Shown: piece by piece, positions 1 through 7,500 of the stretch
How the letters are laid out: every line of letters starts with the position of its first letter
Numbering within the stretch: the stretch's first letter is position 1
From: Paraprevotella sp.
Lineage (GTDB): Bacteria; Bacteroidota; Bacteroidia; Bacteroidales; Bacteroidaceae
Assembly (NCBI GenBank): GCA_021205005.1
Contig: JAJPYK010000140.1
Span: 1-7,570, forward strand
Direction of reading: 5' to 3'
Length of the DNA stretch: 7,570 nucleotides
The notes under the pieces: generated by a model
Told to the model about the DNA's origin: nothing
The model's database searches: none
What the model saw: the letters and a program-made list of their open reading frames with translations, nothing else
Program-made: the position numbers and the translations under genes

Positions 1-738
1 CGCGCCTTGAAGAACAGTCTGAAAGTATGCGCCAATAAAGGTTGGAGACGTTTCTGGTACGATTTACACGTAGCGGGAGGTATGTATGCCCTGATCTTTT
101 TGTTGGCCATGGCATTGACGGGGTTGACATGGTCTTTCCCGTGGTATCGCACCGCTTTCTATAAAGTGTTCGGGGTGGAAGCCCAAGAGCGTCCGATGCA
201 CGGAGGGGAGCAGAAGGAACATGCGCGTGAAGAGGGTCGTCCGCAAAGAGACGGTGGACGGCATGACGGGCGTTCGGCCCGCGGCGACGGACAATCGGGA
301 GCGTCACGCGGTGAGCATGGCAAAGGATTCGGCCGTGGAGACGGATTGCATAAGGAATCGTTCGGACACGGGGAACATCATTCGGCTTTTGCCCATTGGC
401 AGGAGGTGTATGACCGGCTCATTCGAAAGAATCCCGATGTCAAGCAAATCCGTCTTTCCGACGGGAAAGCCAACGTTTTCGTGGAGTGTTTCGGAAATCA
501 ACGCGCTTCGGATGACTATACGTTCAATCCGGCCAACGGTGAGATTACAGGAGTGAGTCTCTATCGTGATCGAGATAAGTCCGACAAGATGCACGGCTGG
601 ATTTATGCCGTACATACCGGAAGCTGGGGCGGTATGCTGACGCGCATTCTCGCTTTCATTGCAGCCTTGATCGGCGCTTCTCTGCCGTTGACCGGTTATT
701 ATTTGTGGATTAAGAGATTGTTTCGGCGGCGGAAGTGA
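1..738 (+). CDS. PepSY-associated transmembrane protein, C-terminal part (5' end outside window)
   Basis: The frame is open from base 1, and the segment reading NKGWRRFWYDLHVAGGMY resembles the middle of Bacteroidales PepSY-TM proteins. I therefore treat it as 5'-partial rather than starting at the TTG at base 7. Seen, numbering from base 1: a membrane helix at about residues 26-46; a hydrophilic Gly/His/Arg/Asp-rich stretch at about 66-127; a compact PepSY-like alpha/beta region at about 128-190 (YDRLIRKNPDVKQIRL, then a YTFNPANGEITG strand pair); a conserved-looking HGWIYAVHTG at 198-207; a final helix at about 213-236; and a basic tail. Family knowledge: PepSY-TM proteins are inner-membrane proteins often linked to iron-siderophore uptake, and some act as reductases with membrane histidines. 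No siderophore gene is visible here, so function is inferred only at family level. It converges on the - strand operon. Confidence 0.85.
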   Translation, partial: RALKNSLKVCANKGWRRFWYDLHVAGGMYALIFLLAMALTGLTWSFPWYRTAFYKVFGVEAQERPMHGGEQKEHAREEGRPQRDGGRHDGRSARGDGQSGASRGEHGKGFGRGDGLHKESFGHGEHHSAFAHWQEVYDRLIRKNPDVKQIRLSDGKANVFVECFGNQRASDDYTFNPANGEITGVSLYRDRDKSDKMHGWIYAVHTGSWGGMLTRILAFIAALIGASLPLTGYYLWIKRLFRRRK

Positions 739-799
739 TTTTTGAAAGCTTTTCCTCAAAGGATATGCACGGGCTGTCCCTCGGATACATGGAATAGAA

Positions 800-843
800 A
801 AATGGCCGTAGTTTATGGGGCAATTCATAAATTACGGCCGTTT
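800..843. terminator. Bidirectional intrinsic terminator between convergent genes
   Basis: Bases 800-817 and 826-843 form an 18-bp stem containing two G-T wobbles, closed by an 8-base loop. The GC core is GGCCGTA paired with TACGGCC. For - strand transcripts the stem is followed by a run of five U (A798-A802 on the + strand), partly within the stem base. On the + strand only three T follow. It lies 62 bases after the PepSY membrane gene stop and 32 bases beyond the PepSY-like gene stop on the other strand, as expected for a shared terminator. It is the only structure I see in the 136-base gap at 739-874. Confidence 0.8.
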
Positions 844-874
844 CTGATGATGGGCTTAGTTAAAGGGACTTTCG

Positions 875-1314
875 TCAATCTACCTCACGGAGGTTGAACT
901 TTCTGTCGAGCTTGAGGTCTACATCATTCGTGAGCTCGATTTCATAGTCGCGGGCGTCTTTTTCGATTTTGACTACTTTTTCGCCGGGAAACATCTCGTT
1001 CACATGCTTTTGAATGGCAGCCGGGACAAAGTAGGCGGGTATCTCCGATTTTTTGCCGTCCACTTCCGTCCAATTTCCTTGATTGTCGAAAGACACTTCC
1101 GTGCCGTTTACCAACTGTACGTCGTAGGTGTGGATTTAAACAGGTCCTTGTCGATCTTGATATAAGACACTTTTGTTTGGGCGAACTGTTTGTTCAGCAG
1201 AGTGCGTGCCGGTGCCGGAAGGTCGTTTATGTTGCGGCTGATTACGTCATTGTCTGCACACGCAGCGGTGGTGATGGCACATCCTAAAGCTAATACTGCA
1301 AGAATCTTCTTCAT
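875..1314 (-). pseudogene. Secreted PepSY-like domain protein (DUF2874 / BLIP-like type), frameshifted
   Basis: Two adjacent frames together make one typical small Bacteroidales PepSY-like protein. The first starts at ATG 1314 with a Sec signal peptide (MKKILAVLALGCAITTAACA, cleavage probably after ACA) and runs through LPAPARTLLNKQF and IKIDKDLFKS. It then goes out of frame and stops at about 1099. The second frame supplies TYDVQLVNGTEVSFDNQGNW and, after a helix, the matching second repeat YEIELTNDVDLKLDRKFNL, ending at 875. The join lies at about 1128-1133, where the coding strand reads TCCACACC. Removing one AC (or adding one base) restores an uninterrupted protein of about 145 residues. 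The start is only 10 bases after the kinase stop, so it is the last gene of the regulator-kinase unit. Exact function of the family is unknown; a periplasmic location is inferred from the signal peptide. It could be a real mutation or a sequencing error. Confidence 0.8.
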
Positions 1315-1324
1315 AATGATAAGT

Positions 1325-2677
1325 TTAAAAAGGGTTATAATGTTTTGTTGAGACAAAGTAACGACCTGAATCTGGAAAGATTTGGGATTCCTTGCTTCTG
1401 ATTTCCCTTTTTAAAACTTTTAACATAAAGTGATAGCGCCCGTCGTAATGGTAAGAAATGTCTAAGGGAGACAAGGAGACGATGGAGTGGACGATGGAAA
1501 GTCCCAGTCCGGTGGACTCTTTATGCGGCCCGTTTCCCTTATAAAAGCGTTTGAAGATTTGTTGAGGGTCCAAGGGGTGAGGGCCGTCGTTGACGATTTC
1601 TATCCGGTCGGTCGCTATATGTATGTCCACGCGGCTGCGGTCCGGACTGTGTACAATGGCGTTTTTGATGAGGTTCATGAGGAGAGTATGGGCCAAATCG
1701 TCGTTCATCCGGACTGTGCAGACCCCATTTTCTTCCCATCCGTAAATCATTTGTTTGTCCTCATACAGATCCGAAAGAAGTTGCAGAATCCGGCGGGCAT
1801 GGTCGTTTAAGTCCACTTTTTCCGTAGCCGCGAATTGTCTGTTTTGAATGCGGGAGAGCAGGAGCAGGGACTTGTTGAGTTGTACGGCGCGGCTCAGACT
1901 TTGAAATATGTCGTCGATATACTGGAGTTCCTCTTCGTTCAGGTTATCGTGTTCGGCCAGCAGTTCCAACTTTCCGCCTATGACGGCCAGCGGAGTTTGC
2001 AGTTCATGCGAGGCGTTTTCGATGAACTCTTTTTGTTCCCGATAGGCTTGTGTCGTCCGTTCGTGCATCGCAAGGGCGGCACGGTTTAGGGTGCGGAACT
2101 CTACGATGCGTGTCTGAGTGTCCAAAGGAGGTGCCGGACGTCCGGGCATGACCAGTTCGAGCCATTCCAGCAGTAGGTCGAGCGGACGGAATACGGACTT
2201 CAGGATGAGCCGCGTGCTGAAGATGATGCAGCACAGCAAGATGGCATAGAGCGCGATGAGATATTTGAAGATGGCGGCGATCAGGTCGTCACGCTCTAAA
2301 GTAGAGAAGTGCAGCTCAAGCTCATAGTATTTCAGATCGGTGGCTCTGAAACAGGATTTCATGACGCGGACGGGTTCATATTCATGTTCCGTTTCGATAT
2401 ATATCGTACTGTCGCAGTACCGGTCGCGATAACGGAGGGCCTCTTCGGTGGTGAGCGGACGGATGCGGTAGGTATGTACGATGGGGGCTTCAGTGTCGAG
2501 CAGGGTAGAGTCGGCCAGAATTCTTCCTACGATAATGTCGCGGTAGTTGTCCAGCGTGTCGTCCGTTTCGTTCTTGACTTCTCCGGTGAGGGTATAGTAG
2601 AAAAAAGTTCCCCATCCGCCCAATAGCAGGAACAGAAGTATCGAGAGGTTGAGGTGGGTGTATCGCAACAGTTTCAT
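1325..2677 (-). CDS. Two-component sensor histidine kinase (RprX-like)
   Basis: A 450-residue membrane kinase. Seen: membrane helix 1 at about residues 9-28; a periplasmic sensor region of about 100 residues (29-132) with no recognised ligand domain; helix 2 at about 133-155; a HAMP-like linker to about 215; the dimerisation/H-box FIENASHELQTPLAVIGG with phospho-accepting H224; an N-box MNLIKNAIVHS (N335, N339); a variant G1 box IVNDGP (361-366); an F-box IFKRFYKG; and a G2 box TGLGLSIV (389-396). All catalytic motifs are present, so it should be active. About 28 residues follow the ATPase domain, a modest tail. It sits 14 bases after the response regulator stop and 10 bases before the PepSY-like start, implying co-transcription. 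Architecture resembles Bacteroides RprX, though shorter than I recall for that protein. The signal sensed is unknown; envelope stress or a cationic/metal ligand is only a guess from the PepSY neighbours. Confidence 0.92.
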   Translation of the reverse strand: MKLLRYTHLNLSILLFLLLGGWGTFFYYTLTGEVKNETDDTLDNYRDIIVGRILADSTLLDTEAPIVHTYRIRPLTTEEALRYRDRYCDSTIYIETEHEYEPVRVMKSCFRATDLKYYELELHFSTLERDDLIAAIFKYLIALYAILLCCIIFSTRLILKSVFRPLDLLLEWLELVMPGRPAPPLDTQTRIVEFRTLNRAALAMHERTTQAYREQKEFIENASHELQTPLAVIGGKLELLAEHDNLNEEELQYIDDIFQSLSRAVQLNKSLLLLSRIQNRQFAATEKVDLNDHARRILQLLSDLYEDKQMIYGWEENGVCTVRMNDDLAHTLLMNLIKNAIVHSPDRSRVDIHIATDRIEIVNDGPHPLDPQQIFKRFYKGNGPHKESTGLGLSIVHSIVSLSPLDISYHYDGRYHFMLKVLKREIRSKESQIFPDSGRYFVSTKHYNPF

Positions 2678-2691
2678 GGTATGCGTCAGAA

Positions 2692-3375
2692 TTAAGGGGT
2701 GTCGAAGACCAATTTGTAGCCCAATCCGTAGACCGATTTGATTTCAGCCTGCGAACCGGCCGACTTCATCTTCTTGCGCAGATTCTTCACTTGCGAATAG
2801 ATGAAGTCCAGACTGTCGGCCTGGTCGATGTGACAGCCCCAGACCGATTCGGCCAATGCCGTACGTTGGATAAGTCGGTTGGGGTTGCTGATGAAGTAAT
2901 ACAGCAGGTCGAATTCTTTCCGGTTGAGCGTAAGTTCCGCACCTTCTACGCAGACTTGCCGCGTATCGGGGTACAAAGTCAGGTTGCCCAATACGATGCT
3001 GGTATCGCCTCCGGCTTTCTTTCGTCGCAATAAGGACTTGATGCGGGCGTTGAGTTCGGCCAAATGGAACGGTTTGGCCAGGTAGTCGTCTGCTCCGAGA
3101 TCCAGTCCCGCCACTTTGTCTTCCAGCGAATCTTTCGCCGAAATGATGATGACGCTTTCCTGTTTGCGCATCTTTTTGAGATGGGTCAGGACGGAAAGTC
3201 CGCTGCCGTCGGGCAGCATGATATCCAACAGGATACAATCGTAATCATAGTCGTTCACTTTCTCCATGGCCGCGGCATAATTCTCGGCACATTCCACCAT
3301 GAACTTTTCCCGTATCAAGTAGTCCCTGACCGTCTCTCTCAGTTCCCGTTCGTCTTCGATCAACAGTATCTTCAT
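2692..3375 (-). CDS. OmpR/PhoB-family response regulator (RprY-like)
   Basis: A 227-residue cytoplasmic transcription factor, partner of the adjacent kinase. The receiver domain (1-118) shows the acidic pair E7/D8, phospho-acceptor D51 in ILLDIMLPDG, switch residue S79 and the conserved lysine K101 in LAKPF. A linker leads to a winged-helix DNA-binding domain (about 127-224) with the LTLNRKEFDLLYYF and YGLGYKL signatures. I chose the ATG at 3375 because MKILLIEDE is the canonical start of the family. An in-frame ATG at 3474 would add 33 residues that overlap the HAD gene and resemble no receiver N-terminus. The chosen start lies 11 bases after the HAD stop and 14 bases separate its own stop from the kinase, fitting translation from one message. 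Target genes are unknown; the PepSY-like gene downstream is a candidate. Confidence 0.94.
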   Translation of the reverse strand: MKILLIEDERELRETVRDYLIREKFMVECAENYAAAMEKVNDYDYDCILLDIMLPDGSGLSVLTHLKKMRKQESVIIISAKDSLEDKVAGLDLGADDYLAKPFHLAELNARIKSLLRRKKAGGDTSIVLGNLTLYPDTRQVCVEGAELTLNRKEFDLLYYFISNPNRLIQRTALAESVWGCHIDQADSLDFIYSQVKNLRKKMKSAGSQAEIKSVYGLGYKLVFDTP

Positions 3376-3386
3376 GACGTGTCCGA

Positions 3387-4163
3387 TTAGAGGTCCGAGG
3401 AAGCGTTCTCCCTGTTTCCCGTACGGGAGGCGGTCGGAGAGAATGTGTTTCGCACTTCTTCCCAATTGTCGCACAGGGCTTGCATGGACGGGAAGAGCAG
3501 GTCGGCTCCGGCATCGAGCAATACTTGGTCGGGGAGCGAACAGGTATTGACCGCTATCGTGAACAGGTTGGCGGCTGTGCCGGCCTGCACGCCCAACGGC
3601 GCGTTTTCCACCACGATGCCCTCCCAGGGCCGGATGCCGGCCTTCTGCATGCCCATAAGATAAGGCTCGGGATTCGGTTTGCCGTATTTCACGTCGAAGC
3701 TGGTCACCATGAGTTCTTTGCGGAAAATGCCGGGAAAATTATGTTCCAACCGGTCGATCAGGCAGACTTGTCCCGAACCGGTAACAACCATCGGCGTGAA
3801 TCCGTCGGCGTTCACTTTCTTCAGCAGGGCGTAGGCGCCCGGCATTTGCGGAGCTTCCGGACACTGGTTGAACAGTTCCGATTTGGCTTTGTATATGGCT
3901 TGTTTTTCCTCCTCCGTGGCGTCGCGTCCCCAGTAGCGTTGCGCCAACAGGTTGATGGTACCGCCTCCGGTGCGTCCCTCGTGCATATAGGCTTCCTCGG
4001 GCGTCATGTGCAGGCCGAACCGGCTCACCGAGTGGCTCCAGGCATAGGCATGATTGGGCATGGAGTCGAATAATACGCCGTCCATATCAAAGAGCACGGC
4101 TTTGAGGCATGACGCCTCAAAGCCGTGTTTTTTCAAGTATCTTTCTTTTTCTTCTTCAAACAT
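3387..4163 (-). CDS. HAD-superfamily phosphatase, BT2127-like inorganic pyrophosphatase (beta-phosphoglucomutase-like fold)
   Basis: A 258-residue subclass-I HAD enzyme. Seen: nucleophile and acid/base D26/D28 in LFDMDGVLFDSMP; cap-domain EAYMHEGRTG with E62; T128 in MVVTGSG; K162 in KYGKPNPEPY; and VENAPLG (E186, N187). From memory, B. thetaiotaomicron BT2127 reads almost the same through this core, and its published key residues (D11, D13, E47, T113, K147, N172) fall exactly 15 positions earlier. BT2127 was shown to be an inorganic pyrophosphatase rather than a sugar mutase, so cytoplasmic pyrophosphate hydrolysis is the best call; beta-phosphoglucomutase-type activity is the alternative. 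Compared with that protein there are about 15 extra residues at the N-terminus and about 20 polar residues at the C-terminus. Five bases separate it from pgi and 11 from the response regulator. The codons for residues 10-24 contain a perfect hairpin (listed separately). Confidence 0.88.
   Translation of the reverse strand: MFEEEKERYLKKHGFEASCLKAVLFDMDGVLFDSMPNHAYAWSHSVSRFGLHMTPEEAYMHEGRTGGGTINLLAQRYWGRDATEEEKQAIYKAKSELFNQCPEAPQMPGAYALLKKVNADGFTPMVVTGSGQVCLIDRLEHNFPGIFRKELMVTSFDVKYGKPNPEPYLMGMQKAGIRPWEGIVVENAPLGVQAGTAANLFTIAVNTCSLPDQVLLDAGADLLFPSMQALCDNWEEVRNTFSPTASRTGNRENASSDL
4089..4133 (+). terminator. Perfect inverted repeat with T-tract inside the HAD gene, antisense terminator-like
   Basis: Bases 4095-4108 (CACGGCTTTGAGGC) pair perfectly with 4114-4127 across a 5-base loop (ATGAC). 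The pairing continues outward through A-T and G-T pairs to 4089/4133. On the + strand it is followed by six T (4128-4133), the classic intrinsic terminator layout, although it lies in coding sequence of the - strand HAD gene (residues about 10-24, HGFEASCLKAV). In the sense direction it is preceded by A6 and followed by CTCTTTG, so there it would be a strong mRNA hairpin about 30 bases inside the coding region and only a weak terminator. The structure is plain in the sequence; its function is inferred. Confidence 0.55.
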
Positions 4164-4168
4164 AGATA

Positions 4169-5518
4169 TTACTTCTTTAAGCGTGCGCGGATGGCTTCAC
4201 TTTCTTTTTCGTAACCCGGTTTGTTCAGCAGAGCGAACATATTCTTTTTATAGGCTTCTACTCCGGGTTGGTTAAAGGTGTTCACGTCTAACAGATTGCC
4301 GCTGATGCCGCAGGCCTTCTCGAAGAAATAGATGATTTGTCCCAGATAATATTCATTCAGGACGGGCACACTGAGGCGGATGTTGGGCACTCCGCCGTCT
4401 ACATGGGCCAACTGTGTACCCAGTTCCGCCATCTTGTTCACCTCGTCTATCCGTTTGCCGGCCAAGAAGTTCAGTCCGTCCAGATTCTCTTCATCGGAGG
4501 GGAAGAGCAGTGTGTTGTTGGGCTGTTCGATGCTGATGACCGTCTCGAATATCGTGCGTTCGCCATCCTGTATCCACTGACCCATGGAGTGGAGATCCGT
4601 AGTGAAGTCTACGGCAGCAGGGAAGATACCTTTGTGGTCCTTGCCTTCCGATTCACCGAAGAGCTGTTTCCACCATTCGTTCAAGTAGTGCAGCTTGGGT
4701 TGGAAATTCACCAGGATTTCTATTTTCTTGCCGTCGGCATACAAAGCATTGCGACATGCGGCATAGACAGCCGAGGGATTCTCCAGAAACGGAACGTCGG
4801 AAGCCGTGGCTTTTTCCATATCGGCAGCTCCGGCCACTAACTGTGCGATGTCGAAGCCGGCTACGGCGATGGGCAGCAGTCCTACCGGCGTCAGCACGGA
4901 GAAACGTCCGCCCACGTTGTCGGGGATGATGAAACTCTTGTAGCCCTCTTTGTCCGCCGTGGTGCGTGCCGCACCTTTCTTGGCATCGGTCACGACCACG
5001 ATGACCTTGCGGGCCATGTCTTTGCCGCGCTGTTCCTCGCACTGCTTTTTCAACAGGCGGAATGCCAGAGCAGTTTCCGTGGTCGTACCGCTCTTGGATA
5101 TGTTGATGACGCCGAATTTCTTGCCCGACAGGTAAGCACACATCTCAGACAGGTAGTCCTCGCCGATATTGTTGCCTGCAAATAAGATCACGGGATTTTT
5201 CTTGTCGTTCAGCAACCACTGGAAACTGTTGCTCAGGGCTTCGATAACGGTACGCGCGCCTAAATAGCTGCCGCCGATACCGGCTACCACCACCACTTCG
5301 CAGTTGTCGCGGAGCACTTGCGCCGTGGCGTTCAGTTCGGCGATGAATTCCGAAGTGACAGACGACGGCAGGTGCAACCAGCCTAAAAAATCATTACCCG
5401 GGCAAGTCCCTTTTTCCAAAGCCTCTTGTGCGGCTTTCACTTGCGGTTCGTAAGCGGCGAGAGTTTCTGCATTCAGGAACTGTGCGGCTTTTGTGATGTC
5501 TAATTGGATCTTCTTCAT
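4169..5518 (-). CDS. pgi: Glucose-6-phosphate isomerase
   Basis: Interconverts glucose 6-phosphate and fructose 6-phosphate in glycolysis and gluconeogenesis, in the cytoplasm. The 449 residues match the short bacterial form of the family. Seen: the first sugar-phosphate-binding loop [14 protein letters not shown] (75-88); the phosphate-binding [13 protein letters not shown] (138-150); PGI signature 1 at 200-213 ([14 protein letters not shown]); [11 protein letters not shown] (287-297) with the catalytic glutamate region; H310 in DLHSMGQ; a second histidine in AHVDGGVPN; and signature 2 at 407-424 ending in K424 ([11 protein letters not shown]). No active-site residue seems to be missing. The start [11 protein letters not shown] is the usual family start. 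A 27-base AT-rich gap separates it from gpsA upstream, the largest in the - strand series, and 5 bases separate it from the HAD gene. It could be read from the lysS-gpsA transcript or from a local promoter, but I see no convincing promoter motif. Confidence 0.97.
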   Translation of the reverse strand: MKKIQLDITKAAQFLNAETLAAYEPQVKAAQEALEKGTCPGNDFLGWLHLPSSVTSEFIAELNATAQVLRDNCEVVVVAGIGGSYLGARTVIEALSNSFQWLLNDKKNPVILFAGNNIGEDYLSEMCAYLSGKKFGVINISKSGTTTETALAFRLLKKQCEEQRGKDMARKVIVVVTDAKKGAARTTADKEGYKSFIIPDNVGGRFSVLTPVGLLPIAVAGFDIAQLVAGAADMEKATASDVPFLENPSAVYAACRNALYADGKKIEILVNFQPKLHYLNEWWKQLFGESEGKDHKGIFPAAVDFTTDLHSMGQWIQDGERTIFETVISIEQPNNTLLFPSDEENLDGLNFLAGKRIDEVNKMAELGTQLAHVDGGVPNIRLSVPVLNEYYLGQIIYFFEKACGISGNLLDVNTFNQPGVEAYKKNMFALLNKPGYEKESEAIRARLKK

Positions 5519-5545
5519 CTTTTTACGCTATTAAAAACAATAAAG

Positions 5546-6544
5546 TTATCGGAATGAATCGGTGAGCAGTTTTATCTCGATGCTCGGCGAGATACGTTCG
5601 TAGAGGACGTTGTACACCGCGTCGAGAATCGGCATGTTGACATGCAGATACTTATTGATATCCTTCATGCACTGGGTGCCGTAATATCCTTCGGCGATCA
5701 TTTCCATCTCGATCTGCGCGCTTTTCACGCTGTAACCCTTGCCTATCATGGTGCCGAACACGCGGTTGCGGCTGAAATTGGAGTAGCCCGTCACCAGCAA
5801 GTCGCCCAAATAGACCGAGTCGATGATGTTCCGTTCGATGGGATACACCACTTTCAGGAAACGGTTCATTTCCTGTGCGGCGTTGGACATGAGCACGGAC
5901 TGGAAGTTATCGCCGTATTTCAGGCCGTTGCAGATGCCTGAGGCTATGGCATATACGTTCTTCAGGACGGAGGCGAACTCGATGCCGACCACATCGTCGC
6001 TGATTTTCGTCTTGATGTATTCGCTGGAGATCATATCGGCCAGTTTCTGCGCCTTGTCCAGATCGGTACATCCCACTGTAAGATAGGTCAGACGGGCCAG
6101 GGCGACTTCTTCGGCATGGCTGGGACCGCCCAATACGGCCAGATTCTCGTCGGGCACGTTGTAGACCTGGTGAAAATACTCCGAGCACACCATATTCTCG
6201 TCGGGTACGATTCCCTTGATGGCCGTCACGATAAACTTGTCGGACAAGCGCGTCCTGAGTTTCTTCAGGTGGCTTTTCAGATAAGGCGAGGGCGTGACGA
6301 AGATCAGTGTGTCCGAATTCTCCACCACCTTATTAATATCAGAAGAGAAATGGATACGGTTTACGTCGAAATGCACGCTGGTCAGGTAGGCCGGGTTATG
6401 ACCCAGCCGGCAGAACTCCTCGATGCGGTCTTCCCGTCGCATGTACCAATAAATGGAATCATTGTTTTGTTCCAGCAACATCTTGGCAATGGCGGTAGCC
6501 CAGCTTCCGCCTCCCATGATGGCTATGGTTCCACACTTGTCCAT
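5546..6544 (-). CDS. gpsA: NAD(P)H-dependent glycerol-3-phosphate dehydrogenase
   Basis: Reduces dihydroxyacetone phosphate to sn-glycerol 3-phosphate, the backbone precursor of phospholipids, in the cytoplasm. At 332 residues it has the normal length. Seen: an N-terminal Rossmann fold with the nucleotide loop IMGGGSWATAIAK (9-21); VTPSPYLKSHL where the family usually has VPS; the IKG motif with K110; GGPSHAEEVA (139-148), the GPSxAxEV signature; K195 in EFASVLKNVYAIASG, the expected catalytic lysine; GDLLVTGYSNFSRNR (247-261), matching the substrate-binding GDL...SRNR motif; and IAEGYYG (283-289). The ATG at 6544 places MDKCGTIAIMGGG as the start, which fits the family. It begins 11 bases after the lysS stop, a spacing typical of one operon, and precedes pgi, which uses the neighbouring branch of sugar-phosphate metabolism. 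Confidence 0.96.
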   Translation of the reverse strand: MDKCGTIAIMGGGSWATAIAKMLLEQNNDSIYWYMRREDRIEEFCRLGHNPAYLTSVHFDVNRIHFSSDINKVVENSDTLIFVTPSPYLKSHLKKLRTRLSDKFIVTAIKGIVPDENMVCSEYFHQVYNVPDENLAVLGGPSHAEEVALARLTYLTVGCTDLDKAQKLADMISSEYIKTKISDDVVGIEFASVLKNVYAIASGICNGLKYGDNFQSVLMSNAAQEMNRFLKVVYPIERNIIDSVYLGDLLVTGYSNFSRNRVFGTMIGKGYSVKSAQIEMEMIAEGYYGTQCMKDINKYLHVNMPILDAVYNVLYERISPSIEIKLLTDSFR

Positions 6545-6555
6545 GTTCTCTTTCG

Positions 6556-7500
6556 TTAGATTTTAGCTATCCACCCGGCTACTTCGTCCACGGAGGGTTT
6601 TTCGATATTGAGTTTGTATGTCTTGATGATGTCTCCCATCTGTTGCTGCACCTTTTGCGGATTGACGTCCTTCAGGTCGGTCACCAAATTATATCCGGCC
6701 TTTTGCAAGATTGGTACAAATTCCTCGCCGATGCCGATTTCGGCGTATCGGGCCGCACTGTCTTTAGGAATCTTCTTTTCCGGACGCATTTGCGGGAAGA
6801 AGAGCACTTCCTGTATGGTGGTCTGTCCTGTCATCAGCATGACCAGTCGGTCTATGCCGATGCCGATGCCGCTGGTGGGTGGCATGCCGTATTGCAGGGC
6901 GCGCAGGAAGTCCTGATCGATGAACATGGCTTCGTCGTCACCCTTTTCGCTCAGGCGCATCTGCTCCACGAAGCGTTCTTCCTGATCTATCGGGTCGTTC
7001 AGCTCGGAGTAAGCGTTGGCCAACTCTTTACCGTTGACCATCAGCTCGAAGCGTTCGGTAAGGGCCGGATTGTTGCGGTGTTTTTTGGTGAGCGGCGACA
7101 TCTCTATGGGATAATCGGTGATGAAAGTAGGTTGGATGAACGTTCCTTCGCAAAACTCGCCGAAGATTTCGTCGATGAGCTTGCCTTTGCCCATCGTGTT
7201 GTCTATTTCCATGTTCAGCGTCTTGCAGATGTTGCGGATTTCTTCTTCATCCTTGCCGTTCAGGTCATAGCCCGTCTTTTCCTTGATGGCTTCGAGAATG
7301 GGCAGACGGCGGTAGGGAGCCTTGAAACTGATGGTTTTTCCGTCCACCACGCTCTCGCTGCTGCCGTTCACGGCGATGCAGATACGTTCGAGAAGCCGTT
7401 CGGTGAAGTCCATCATCCAATTATAATCCTTGTACTGCACATAAAGTTCCATGCATGTGAATTCCGGATTGTGGCTTTTGTCCATACCTCCGTTCCGAAA
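6556..7500 (-). pseudogene. lysS: Lysyl-tRNA synthetase (class II), C-terminal part; 5' portion missing
   Basis: The protein charges tRNA-Lys with lysine. What is here is roughly the last 310-315 residues of a family member that is about 575 long in Bacteroides. Seen, counting from ATG 7485: HNPEFTCMELYVQYKDY (5-21); TISFKAPYRRLPI; MGKGKLIDEIFGEFCEGTFI (98-117); FITDYPIEMSPL; GKELANAYSELNDP (152-165); and class II motif 3 GIGIGIDRLVML (206-217). A C-terminal extension of about 75 residues follows, as in Bacteroidetes enzymes. Homology extends five codons upstream of that ATG (FRNGG, normally FRNEG of motif 2) and then meets TAA at 7501-7503. The anticodon-binding OB domain, motif 1 and the motif 2 glutamate are absent, so this piece could not act as a synthetase. 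The ATG at 7485 is an internal methionine of the family, not a genuine start. gpsA follows after 11 bases. Confidence 0.85.

Noticed and set aside
7..9. TTG at base 7 as a genuine start of the PepSY membrane protein
   Set aside because: The frame is open to base 1 and the sequence resembles the interior of longer PepSY-TM proteins, so the gene begins outside the window.
1315..1356. Upstream ATG at 1356 for the PepSY-like gene
   Set aside because: It lies inside the kinase gene and would put 14 residues before an otherwise perfect signal peptide; ATG at 1314 is better.
1325..2677. Kinase G1 box reading NDGP instead of DNG as a sign of an inactive kinase
   Set aside because: Many Bacteroidetes kinases have variant G1 boxes next to an intact F-box and G2 box, and H224 and the N-box are intact here.
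3376..3474. Upstream ATG at 3474 as start of the response regulator
   Set aside because: It would overlap the HAD gene by almost 90 bases and add 33 residues foreign to receiver domains; MKILLIEDE at 3375 is the family start.
3480..4840. Long + strand open frames opposite the HAD and pgi genes (3480-4073, 4337-4840)
   Set aside because: They mirror real coding sequence and their translations look like no protein family. High GC at third positions readily produces such shadows.
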